Positions 7,903-17,485 of a stretch of 33,333 nucleotides of DNA are shown one piece after another. The notes under the pieces were generated by a model. That model made no database searches and was not told the DNA's origin. It saw nothing but the letters and a program-made list of their open reading frames with translations. The stretch covers positions 1-33,333 of the forward strand of contig NZ_LQXQ01000044.1 in assembly GCF_003268395.1 (NCBI RefSeq). Reading direction: 5' to 3'. The position numbers and the translations under genes were made by a program. The stretch is from Acinetobacter sp. CFCC 10889 (GTDB lineage: Bacteria; Pseudomonadota; Gammaproteobacteria; Pseudomonadales; Moraxellaceae). Numbering within the stretch: the first letter of the stretch is position 1; each line of letters opens with the position of its first letter.

Positions 7903-8223
7903 TTACCCCAAGTGGTTAGAGTGATGTTGGTTCGAAAAACGTTCACGCAAGGGTACAGCAACATGAAACGTTTGAGAATCTATTTGCTGAAATGAAATAA
8001 AACGAATTGCTTTTTTAGGCACTGGGTCATAACCAGATCCTCCCCAAGGGTGGCAGCGACAAATACGCTTTGTGGCGAACCAACTCCCTTTTAGGGCGCC
8101 ATGGGTGTGGATTGCTTCTAACGAATATTGAGAACAAGTCGGAATATAACGACAACGAGGTCCAATGAGGGGACTAATCGCAACTTGATAGAAACGAATC
8201 AACCAATGCAATATACGAACCAT
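7903..8223 (-). CDS. yidD: YidD, membrane protein insertion efficiency factor
   Basis: 106 residues. The family signature is complete: [35 protein letters not shown], then [24 protein letters not shown], with the conserved cysteines of [10 protein letters not shown] and CRCHPWG. An amphipathic N-terminal helix associates with the membrane. The last part (about 80-106) is variable and rich in His and Arg. It assists YidC-dependent insertion. It starts 9 bases after the rnpA stop and ends 5 bases before yidC, so translation is likely coupled. Confidence 0.95.
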   Translation of the reverse strand: MVRILHWLIRFYQVAISPLIGPRCRYIPTCSQYSLEAIHTHGALKGSWFATKRICRCHPWGGSGYDPVPKKAIRFISFQQIDSQTFHVAVPLRERFSNQHHSNHLG

Positions 8224-8232
8224 TGGCTTGCT

Positions 8233-8625
8233 CTAATTTTGAGGAGAGGAAATTGCTATTTTATGGTGCTTTTTAACAAGACGCTGCAATTTCTGCCATG
8301 CAAACTGTAACTGCTGATGTAATTCAGCATTAGGAATTGCTTCTATCCCCATTTTGGGCATGACAACAATATCTAATAAGTCAATATTTTGCTGATTCAG
8401 GCGAAAACTTTCACGTGCTAAACGCTTTATTCGATTTCTTTCATGTGCACGACGCACTTTTTTCTTAGCAACAACAATACCCAAACGGCTGTTCGGCTGT
8501 TCGGCTATTTTTGCTAAAAATAAGAAATGGGGTTGATGCACTTTAAAAAGCGCACCATCAAATACACTTTTGTAATCCGCAGCACAATGGATTCTCACCG
8601 CTGGACTGAAACTATAAAGTGACAT
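8233..8625 (-). CDS. rnpA: Ribonuclease P protein component
   Basis: 130 residues from the ATG at 8625 ([10 protein letters not shown]); another ATG three codons earlier (8634) is in frame, and the GGGTG before 8625 is the only sequence near either start that resembles a ribosome-binding site. The RNR motif [16 protein letters not shown] and the core [14 protein letters not shown] identify the basic protein subunit that helps the RNase P RNA cleave tRNA leaders. The rnpB RNA is not in this window. It follows rpmH by 35 bases, the usual order. Confidence 0.94.
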   Translation of the reverse strand: MSLYSFSPAVRIHCAADYKSVFDGALFKVHQPHFLFLAKIAEQPNSRLGIVVAKKKVRRAHERNRIKRLARESFRLNQQNIDLLDIVVMPKMGIEAIPNAELHQQLQFAWQKLQRLVKKHHKIAISSPQN

Positions 8626-8660
8626 AACACCCATATCGTATAACTTGACTATTTAATAAA

Positions 8661-8795
8661 TTAAACAGTTAAGCTATGACGACCTTTTGCACGACGACGA
8701 GCGAGTACTTGACGACCAGCTTTAGTTGCCATACGAGCACGGAAACCATGAACGCGTTTGCGCTTTAATTCAGATGGTTGGAATGTACGTTTCAT
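8661..8795 (-). CDS. rpmH: 50S ribosomal protein L34
   Basis: Too short for standard ORF cut-offs: 44 residues, starting [19 protein letters not shown] and ending AKGRHSLTV, which is a textbook L34. A GGAG ribosome-binding site (complement of CTCC at 8803-8806) sits 7 bases before the start. It is the first gene of the leftward block and is preceded by a strong sigma-70 promoter at the edge of oriC. Confidence 0.97.
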
Positions 8796-8833
8796 GTTGA
8801 AACTCCAATGTTGATCTTCTCTAAAGGTTCGCG

Positions 8834-8862
8834 ATTGTATTGTGCATTGTTTATGCTGTCAA
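8834..8862 (-). promoter_or_regulatory. Strong sigma-70 promoter of rpmH-rnpA-yidD-yidC
   Basis: On the minus strand TTGACA (8862-8857) is followed after exactly 17 bases by TACAAT (8839-8834). This is a consensus -35, one mismatch in the -10 and ideal spacing, with the rpmH start about 40 bases downstream. Confidence 0.85.
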
Positions 8863-8879
8863 TGAATATAGACTTTTCT

Positions 8880-9400
8880 TTTGTTTTTTTTGTAATTTGA
8901 CACCCTTTTTGAAAGATCACAACGTAATGTAATCTTTTCTATAATTTTCATATAAGACAATATCCACAATCTAAACCATTGTTTTATAATAAAAGAAAAC
9001 TTATAAACACTTATATTAACAACCTTATCCACAGTTTCGGAGTGTTTTTAAATTTAACTCTGCTTGATTTTAAATTTAAATTCATAATTTAAGTTTATCC
9101 ACATGAGAATACGGGCTTATAAATAAATTCAAATTTTAAAATTTAAATTTATTATTATTAAGGTGCTATTTTTCTGAGGAAAAGTCATTTTTATTTTTTA
9201 TAAATATGCACTTAGCTTGTGAATAACTCTGATTTTTAGATATTGATAAAATGTGGATAAGTTTGTGATTTATTTTATCCACAACTTGTGCTAAAACTTA
9301 TCCACAAGAGGTTTAAATTTGAATTTGTGTGCGGGAAGATCTTTTTTTAGTCGATTTGGGCTGAATTAATCATGACAGATGTGGATAACTTGGTTAGAAT
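8880..9400. other. oriC: Chromosomal replication origin, oriC
   Basis: A non-coding region between rpmH and dnaA holding perfect DnaA boxes TTATCCACA on the plus strand at 9025-9033, 9095-9103, 9275-9283 and 9298-9306, and on the minus strand at 9252-9260 and 9380-9388, plus TTATTCACA on the minus strand at 9218-9226; a one-mismatch copy (ATATCCACA) is at 8960-8968. Between the two groups, 9040-9180 is almost pure A/T with repeated AAATTTAAATT-type sequence and is the likely unwinding element. GATC is rare here (9338-9341 and 8914-8917 are examples), consistent with a lineage not using Dam/SeqA control. Gene direction changes from leftward to rightward here. Confidence 0.95.
9372..9400 (+). 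promoter_or_regulatory. dnaA promoter with a DnaA box inside
   Basis: ATGACA (9372-9377), a 17-base spacer and TAGAAT (9395-9400) make a fair sigma-70 promoter. A perfect DnaA box in reverse orientation (9380-9388) fills the spacer, so DnaA bound there should block RNA polymerase, which is classic autorepression. Confidence 0.6.
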
Positions 9401-9403
9401 GGC

Positions 9404-9432
9404 GACCCCCGTGTTGGTGGGTCATCTTTTTT
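9404..9432 (+). terminator. Terminator-like hairpin in the dnaA leader (possible attenuator)
   Basis: GACCC pairs with GGGTC (9404-9408 with 9419-9423), one further C-G pair is possible, and six T follow at 9427-9432. It lies between the promoter and the ribosome-binding site (AAGGAG, 9443-9448), so it could cut transcription before dnaA is reached. The stem is short. Confidence 0.45.
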
Positions 9433-9454
9433 AAATTTGAATAAGGAGTTTCAC

Positions 9455-10842
9455 ATGCTTTGGACAGACTGCTTAACTCGCTTGCGACAAGAGCTCTCTG
9501 ATAATGTCTTTGCCATGTGGATTCGTCCTTTGGTTGCAGATGAGACAGACGATACATTAAAACTGTATGCGCCAAATCCTTATTGGACACGATATATTCA
9601 AGAACATCATCTGGAACTGATTACTATTTTGGCGGAGCAACTTTCGGAAGGTCGTATTCGTAAAGTTGAAATTTTAGTGGATTCTCGCCCAGGTGCAATT
9701 CTCTCTGCATCAGAGCAACCCGCGACTACAACAGCCGCGCTAGACAGTACACCTGTTGTTCCAAGTGTCAAAGCAAAGAAGGACAAAGAGCCAGAATTGA
9801 TTGTGACTAAAAATGCGAAAAAGAAATTACTTAATCCACAGTTTACTTTGCATTATTTGTTGAAGGGCGTTCAAACCAAATGGCAGCGGAAACCTGTCGT
9901 AAGGTCCTAACGCAATTGGGAGAGTCACAGCATAATCCGTTATTTTTATATGGTCCAACAGGTTTGGGTAAAACCCATTTGATGCAAGCCGTAGGGAATG
10001 CATTATTGCAAGCAAAACCGAATGCCCGTGTGATGTACATGACCGCAGAAAGTTTTGTACAAGATTTTGTCAGTTCTTTGCAAAAAGGCAAGGTTGAAGA
10101 ATTTAAGAAAAATTGTCGTTCTTTGGATTTGTTGTTGGTGGATGATATTCATTTATTGGCAGGTAAAGAAGCCAGTTTGGTTGAATTCTTTTACACGTTT
10201 AATGCGTTGTTGGATGAGTCTAAACAAATTATTCTCACTTCTGATCGTTATCCAAAAGAGTTAACTGAGTTAGACCCACGATTAGTTTCTCGTTTTTCAT
10301 GGGGCTTGTCTGTCGGTGTAGAGCCACCTGATATTGAAACTCGTATTGAAATTTTACTGAAAAAAGCAGAAAGCAATGGTATTGATTTACCGCGTAATTG
10401 TGCTTTGTTTATTGCTCAACAAGTGGTTGCCAATGTACGTGAACTAGAAGGGGCTTTAAATAAAGTTGTAGCCATTTCACGTTTTAAAGGTTCAGCGATT
10501 GATTTAGATGTGGTGCGTGAATCTCTGAAAGATGTACTTGCGATTCGTGCACGTACCATCAGTACTGAGAATATTCAGCGTGTGGTCAGTGAGTATTTTC
10601 GTATTCCATTGAAAGAATTGGTGGGACCAAAGCGCACTCGAATTTATGCACGTCCTCGGCAGTTGGCAATGGGGTTAGCGCGTGAGTTGACGGGAGATAG
10701 CTTCCCTGAGATCGGGATGGCATTTGGCGGTCGTGATCATAGTACAGTGATGCATGCGTGTGAAAAAGTGCAAAGTTTGTGCAATGAAGATCCGATTTTC
10801 AATGAGGATTATAAAAACCTTATGCGCTTACTTCAAAGTTAA
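9455..10842 (+). CDS. dnaA: Replication initiator DnaA, apparently frameshifted
   Basis: Starts at the ATG at 9455 behind AAGGAG. The first frame gives domain I (MLWTDCLTRLRQEL to about 85) and the linker, runs through LNPQFT, then becomes nonsense and stops at 9910. The next frame (open from before 9880) continues the true protein: FALFVEGRSNQMAAETCRK, Walker A GPTGLGKT, Walker B LLLVDDIH, sensor regions and the domain IV signature GRDHSTVMHA, ending at 10842. Restoring one T to the run at 9847-9849 (ACTTTTGCA in place of ACTTTGCA) gives one 462-residue DnaA, the normal length. DnaA is essential, so a sequence error is the simplest explanation; a real lesion or recoding remains to be excluded. 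It opens the dnaA-dnaN-recF-gyrB series. Confidence 0.9.
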
Positions 10843-10867
10843 TTTTTGATCAAATTCTGTTCTTGCA

Positions 10868-10888
10868 ATGCGGTATAATCTACCGCAT
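10868..10888. promoter_or_regulatory. Inverted repeat containing a -10 box, dnaA-dnaN gap
   Basis: ATGCGGTA and TACCGCAT are perfect 8-bp arms with a 5-base centre, and a consensus TATAAT (10874-10879) lies inside. It is about 75 bases before the dnaN start, a natural place for a dnaN promoter. No convincing -35 is found at 16-18 bases. It may be an operator or simply a hairpin in the dnaA-dnaN messenger. Confidence 0.5.
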
Positions 10889-10952
10889 AGTACAGGGCTA
10901 AAAACATTTATTTTACTTATCTTCAATTTTAGAGTTTTAGAGGAATTCCACA

Positions 10953-12101
10953 GTGCGTTTGAAAATCGCGAAAGAGAGCTTACTCAATGTTTTGTCTAAT
11001 GTCGTGGGCGCTGTTGAACGCCGTCATACTTTAAACATTCTTTCAAACGTTAAAATCCAAGCGACTGAGCAGGCGTTAATCATTACAGGTTCTGACTTGG
11101 AAGTGGAATTGGTTGCGAGTACAACATTGGCTGAAGGAGCGTGCATTCAAGCGGGACAAACCACTGTTCCTGCACGTAAATTGGTTGATATCTGTAAATC
11201 TTTACCTACAGCGGCATTGATTGATTTACAAATTACTGAAGATCAACGTTGTATTTTAAAATCAGGTAATAGTCGTTTTGTGTTAGGAACTTTACCTGCT
11301 GAAGATTATCCATTGTTGACCACTGAAAATAGTCAAGGCACACAAGTGCAAGTGACTGAACGTGAGTTAAAGCGTTTATTTGAAAAAACTGCTTTTGCGA
11401 TGGCTGTGCAAGATGTACGTTTTTATTTAACAGGAACATTGCTTGAAATTGATCAAAATCAATTACGTGCAGTGACAACGGATGGTCATCGTTTGGCAAT
11501 GTGTGAAACATTGGCTGAATCTAATGCAACTCAGTTAGTACAAGCGATTGTGCCACGTAAGGCTGTGGCTGAATTACAACGTTTGTTGAGTATTGAAGAT
11601 GATCAACTCACTTTGCTCATTGGACGTGAATTATTAAATGTCACTATCCAAGCACCAAGCCGTGATAAAGAGCAAGGTGATATTACAGTACGTTTCACGA
11701 CTAAACTCATTGATGGAAAATTTCCTGATTATCGCCGTGTGATTCCTCGTGGTGGTGATAAAAATGTGATGATTGCACATGATGTCTTTAAACAGTCTTT
11801 GCAACGTGTGGCGATTTTAAGTAATGAAAAATTACGTGGTGTGTTCTTAAATTTCAATGCCGATTCTTTGCAATTGCGTGCCAATAACCCAGAGCAAGAT
11901 GAAGCAGTAGAAGATTTAGCGATTCAATACAGCAATACACCAATGGAAATGTCTTTTAATGCGCAATATATTTTAGAAGTATTGGGTGTATTAGATGGTG
12001 ATGATGTGTCAATGACCATGACAGAGGCAAATCAGTCGGTATTGGTCCAAGATCCAAACCAAGGCAATCAAACCTATGTTGTGATGCCAATGCGTGTTTA
12101 A
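10953..12101 (+). CDS. dnaN: DNA polymerase III beta subunit (sliding clamp)
   Basis: 382 residues starting at a GTG (MRLKIAKESLLNVLSNVVG) with AGAGGAA as ribosome-binding site 9 bases before. Three repeated clamp domains of about 120 residues are recognisable (first DLEVELVA, middle LRAVTTDGHRLAM, last LNFNADSLQLRANNPEQDEAVED) and the C-terminus YVVMPMRV is the conserved end. Two copies form the ring that tethers polymerases to DNA. It lies 110 bases after dnaA and 23 bases before recF. It is intact and of normal length. Confidence 0.97.
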   Translation: MRLKIAKESLLNVLSNVVGAVERRHTLNILSNVKIQATEQALIITGSDLEVELVASTTLAEGACIQAGQTTVPARKLVDICKSLPTAALIDLQITEDQRCILKSGNSRFVLGTLPAEDYPLLTTENSQGTQVQVTERELKRLFEKTAFAMAVQDVRFYLTGTLLEIDQNQLRAVTTDGHRLAMCETLAESNATQLVQAIVPRKAVAELQRLLSIEDDQLTLLIGRELLNVTIQAPSRDKEQGDITVRFTTKLIDGKFPDYRRVIPRGGDKNVMIAHDVFKQSLQRVAILSNEKLRGVFLNFNADSLQLRANNPEQDEAVEDLAIQYSNTPMEMSFNAQYILEVLGVLDGDDVSMTMTEANQSVLVQDPNQGNQTYVVMPMRV

Positions 12102-12124
12102 TGTAAGGTCTAACGTTTAAGATC

Positions 12125-13207
12125 ATGCATATTACACGGCTTAATATACAGCGTGTTCGAAATTTAAAAACGGTTGCACTTCATGAGTTGCAGCCGTTTA
12201 ATGTCTTTTATGGACAAAATGGTTCAGGAAAAACCTCTGTTTTAGAGGCAATACATTTGCTGGCAACAGGGCGTTCATTCCGCACTCATATGCCAAAGCA
12301 CTACATTCAAAATGCAACGACTGATGCATTGGTTTTTGCACAATCTGCGACTGAAAAAATCGGGATGCAGAAACTACTCAGTGGTGAGCAACTGATTAAG
12401 GTCAATGGTGACTTGGTTGCAACACAAGGACAACTTGCAAAAATTTTACCTTTGCAGCTGATTGATCCACTCAGCACAGATATTATTGATCATGGGGCAA
12501 AGCCTAGACGGCAATTGCTTGATTGGTTGATGTTTCACGTGGAACCTGATTTTTATCATGCATGGCAGTATTATTCACGGGCTTTAAAGCAGCGCAATAG
12601 TTTGTTAAAAATGCAGCGTAATTTAAGTTTAAAAGATCTTGAACCGTGGAACAAAATGCTCAGTGAATATGGTGAGATTTTGCATTCTCAGCGTGTAGAA
12701 ATCGTTGAGCAATGGAAAGTCTACTTGGCTGAAGATCTTGCGCTGTTATTGCCAAATTTATCGATTGAAATGGAATATAGCGCAGGCTTTCATGTGGAGC
12801 AGGGTTTAGCTCAGGACTTGGTTCAATATCATCAAAAAGATGTTGAACGACGCTATACTGAGTATGGTCCACATCGTGCAGATTTACGTTTAAAAACACC
12901 AACAGGTGATGCTGATGTAGTACTGTCTAGAGGGCAGAAAAAGTTACTCATCATGGCATTAAAACTCTCACAAATTGCGATGTTACATGCCTGTAATAAG
13001 GAAACTGTGGTATTATTAGATGATGTGACAGCAGAATTAGATTTAACTGCACAACAGCGTTTAATTGCACGATTAAGCCAACTTGGAAGTCAGGTTTTTT
13101 TGACGACTTTGGATCAAGATTCAGTAAAAAAACATTTACATGATTTGTCTATTTCCTACCAATTATTCAATGTTGATAACGGTCAAGTTCAACGTGTTGC
13201 GCCATGA
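12125..13207 (+). CDS. recF: DNA repair and replication protein RecF
   Basis: 360 residues. SMC-like ATPase with Walker A GQNGSGKT (residues 30-37), the ABC-type signature LSRGQKKL and Walker [13 protein letters not shown]; the N-terminus [17 protein letters not shown] is typical. It helps RecO and RecR load RecA at single-strand gaps. It begins 23 bases after dnaN with no visible terminator between, so it is probably co-transcribed. A parS site lies within the coding sequence, which fixes the codons around residue 137. Confidence 0.96.
   Translation: MHITRLNIQRVRNLKTVALHELQPFNVFYGQNGSGKTSVLEAIHLLATGRSFRTHMPKHYIQNATTDALVFAQSATEKIGMQKLLSGEQLIKVNGDLVATQGQLAKILPLQLIDPLSTDIIDHGAKPRRQLLDWLMFHVEPDFYHAWQYYSRALKQRNSLLKMQRNLSLKDLEPWNKMLSEYGEILHSQRVEIVEQWKVYLAEDLALLLPNLSIEMEYSAGFHVEQGLAQDLVQYHQKDVERRYTEYGPHRADLRLKTPTGDADVVLSRGQKKLLIMALKLSQIAMLHACNKETVVLLDDVTAELDLTAQQRLIARLSQLGSQVFLTTLDQDSVKKHLHDLSISYQLFNVDNGQVQRVAP
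12531..12546. other. parS: parS site (ParB-binding) inside recF
   Basis: TGTTTCACGTGGAACC shares its first 15 bases with the site at 938-952 and agrees with the parS consensus around CACGTG. It is 3.3 kb right of oriC. parS sites inside coding genes near the origin are usual. Confidence 0.85.
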
Positions 13208-13251
13208 TTTTTTTATTTTACGCTAATTCATTTAGACCTATTTTTCACTAG

Positions 13252-15732
<2,481 letters not shown>

Positions 15733-15755
15733 TTAATTTCACGCTATTTATTCCT

Positions 15756-15800
15756 AAATCCCTCTGAATATTGATGTGTTCAGGGGGATTTTTCTTTTTA
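15756..15800 (+). terminator. Intrinsic terminator of gyrB
   Basis: AAATCCCTCTGAA pairs with TTCAGGGGGATTT (13 bp, one G-U pair) around a 10-base loop and is followed by a T-rich run. Confidence 0.9.
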
Positions 15801-15914
15801 TTTGGTATTTATCTTTAGAATCTTTATACATTTGTCATCTTTTTATCAAAGTGTCTTATTTCTATGTCACTATCTTTTTATAGACAATATTATATAAAAC
15901 AAGAGGCTAGAATT

Positions 15915-16280
15915 ATGGATAATCAATTAGAACATACCCGTGATATCTGGGTGAATGCCTTTTTCACGGGTAATTATGAGGTTTTGGCGCAATATGAAGA
16001 TGAACATTTTAAGGTAGTTTACGAGCAAGATGGGCGTATAGAGAGTAATTTTACCCGTTATGAAAAGATCGCACATGCGGTTAAAAATGGTGTGTGGAAA
16101 CCGCAAAAACCCAATGTACAAAGTGAAGATTATGAGTTTAATCGTGATCAAACAGCATGTTTAGTGCAAATTTATTTAGAGGATGAGAGTACTGTTATTC
16201 AGGAAAAATGGGTTTATCAAGAGGATTGGAAAATTATCGAATTGAGGTTTTGTAAAGTACGACAAGATATAAAATTATAA
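15915..16280 (+). CDS. Small hypothetical protein, possibly NTF2/SnoaL-like
   Basis: 121 residues from the ATG at 15915, chosen because AGAGG lies 8 bases before it; the upstream in-frame ATG at 15864 has no such site. No signal peptide or membrane helix. The pattern is an amphipathic helix at the start (LEHTRDIWVNAFFTGNYEVL), aromatic residues and then beta-strand-like segments (ACLVQIYLEDE, TVIQEKWVYQEDWKIIELRFCKV), as in the SnoaL/DUF4440 (NTF2-like) fold; this is a weak guess from pattern only. It stands alone between the gyrB terminator and its own terminator. Function unknown. Confidence 0.65.
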   Translation: MDNQLEHTRDIWVNAFFTGNYEVLAQYEDEHFKVVYEQDGRIESNFTRYEKIAHAVKNGVWKPQKPNVQSEDYEFNRDQTACLVQIYLEDESTVIQEKWVYQEDWKIIELRFCKVRQDIKL

Positions 16281-16295
16281 TTTTACACTGCAACC

Positions 16296-16332
16296 AAAGC
16301 ACCTTGAAATAAGATTTTTTAAGGTGTTTTTA
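16296..16332 (+). terminator. Probable terminator of the 121-residue hypothetical gene
   Basis: GCACCTT (16299-16305) pairs with AAGGTGT (16321-16327) with A/T pairs extending the loop side, and T residues follow to 16331. Confidence 0.6.
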
Positions 16333-16753
16333 CTAAGAGTATTGCTTTAAACCATAAAAAAAATTGTTGTTAAATCTATTAAAAGCACCGAAAAATAAAA
16401 AATAAACTGTGGATAACTCTGATTGATCAGGTTAAAATAGCCAAAATAAGCAATAAAAACAACATTAATTTATTAACTCAACACTTCTTAATTCTATTTA
16501 TTTCACCATATTTTATTCAAAAGTTACTTTTGAATTTAAAATCTTTGTATGCGTAGAGAATGAAATGAATTCAAAGTTAAAAATTATGATTTTTTAAGTT
16601 TGCTTGAGAAGCTTTGGTGATAGCTGAGAAAACTTCTATATCAGTATTTTAAATATGTTCCACGGGGTGGAAATTAAAATCATAACCAAAAGTTATGTGT
16701 TAATTTTTATTGAAATACAAAATTATCTTATTGAAATAGATATAGAATTTTAA
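16333..16753. other. Gene-free AT-rich stretch with an isolated DnaA box and palindromes
   Basis: No credible coding frame on either strand. It holds one perfect DnaA box in reverse orientation (TGTGGATAA, 16408-16416), a 21-bp palindrome ATTCAAAAGT-T-ACTTTTGAAT (16515-16535) and TTCCAC-GGG-GTGGAA (16658-16672), which looks like a parS palindrome with an interrupted centre. An AT-rich hairpin (16754-16781) that may end the next gene on the minus strand follows. Confidence 0.6.
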
Positions 16754-16781
16754 AATTAAAATTGCACATTTAATTTTAATT
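16754..16781 (-). terminator. AT-rich hairpin at the end of the 215-residue gene
   Basis: AATTAAAATT and AATTTTAATT form a perfect 10-bp stem around 8 bases, abutting the stop codon on the minus strand and followed by a U-rich stretch. Composed of A/T pairs only, so a weak terminator at best. Confidence 0.4.
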
Positions 16782-17427
16782 ATTTAATACAGCCACGATA
16801 ACCCACATTTAGATCTCGGATTTCATAGTCTGCACAGCAATAAATTTCTTGGATATTGTATTCAACTTCATTTAATTGCATATAATCGTTTTTATTTTTT
16901 ACAGCTAAATACTTTTGCTGTTGTGGCTTGAAGCATGCCATGCTTCCCATAAAAGACTGTCCATATACACTATAATCTGCATATAAACAGCCATAACAGT
17001 TTTGGAAACGGTATTGACCCAAAAATTGTCGTTGGATTTGGTCGAATAAACTTTCAAGTTCGCTGGATGATGCTGTATATGTCTGTGTAAATAATTCAAA
17101 TGATAGCTGAGCAAGATAGGTTGTTTCACTCAGTTCAAAGCTAAAATCAGAAATACATTGGATGATTTGTTGGCTTTGTATACAAATCAGATTTAAAGGG
17201 AGTTGAATTTTAATCGTGTAGTTGATGAGTGCTTGATTTTTCCATGTAAATTTTTCTAATTCGACATGTGTTAATTCTCTATTGTCAGAAACTGTTAAGT
17301 GATCAAAATCAGTATCATGAAATATAATATTGCGAATTTTAAATCGTAAATACTTAAAGTTATTTTCAATTGTAAGTGGACTTGTACCTAATTGGTCAGT
17401 ATATGTTCCAAAATAATATTCGAGCAT
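16780..17427 (-). CDS. Hypothetical protein with clustered C-terminal cysteines (perhaps DUF6304-like)
   Basis: 215 residues, no signal peptide or membrane helix. The first two thirds look like beta strands (LRFKIRNIIFHDTDFDHLTV, INYTIKIQLPLNLICI, DFSFELSETTYLAQLSFELF). The last third holds six cysteines: C144 and C147 (NCYGCLYADYSVYG), C165, C197 and C198, and C213, which could bind a metal. I faintly associate the CYGCLYADYSVYG pattern with the DUF6304 group, but this is memory, not proof. There is no clear ribosome-binding site. It lies downstream of the ABC-F gene but behind a terminator, so it is probably transcribed alone. Function unknown. Confidence 0.7.
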   Translation of the reverse strand: MLEYYFGTYTDQLGTSPLTIENNFKYLRFKIRNIIFHDTDFDHLTVSDNRELTHVELEKFTWKNQALINYTIKIQLPLNLICIQSQQIIQCISDFSFELSETTYLAQLSFELFTQTYTASSSELESLFDQIQRQFLGQYRFQNCYGCLYADYSVYGQSFMGSMACFKPQQQKYLAVKNKNDYMQLNEVEYNIQEIYCCADYEIRDLNVGYRGCIK

Positions 17428-17442
17428 TCATTATTTTATTGT

Positions 17443-17476
17443 AAAAAGAGAAAGTAGTATAAAACTACTTCCTCTC
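17443..17476 (-). terminator. Terminator of the ABC-F gene
   Basis: On the minus strand AGAGGAAGTAGT and ACTACTTTCTCT form a 12-bp stem with one mismatch and a short loop, followed by U5. It begins about 10 bases after the ABC-F stop codon. Confidence 0.8.
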
Positions 17477-17485
17477 TATAAAAAA

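Noticed and set aside
8411..8426. CACGTG in rnpA as a parS site
   Set aside because: Only the central six bases and TT before them agree; the right half does not.
9366..9590. Antisense frame across the dnaA start
   Set aside because: It overlaps the dnaA promoter, leader and domain I and looks like no known protein.
9880..10842. The second dnaA frame as a separate gene with its own ATG
   Set aside because: The family sequence continues without a gap across the junction when one base is restored, and there is no properly placed ribosome-binding site before 9880.
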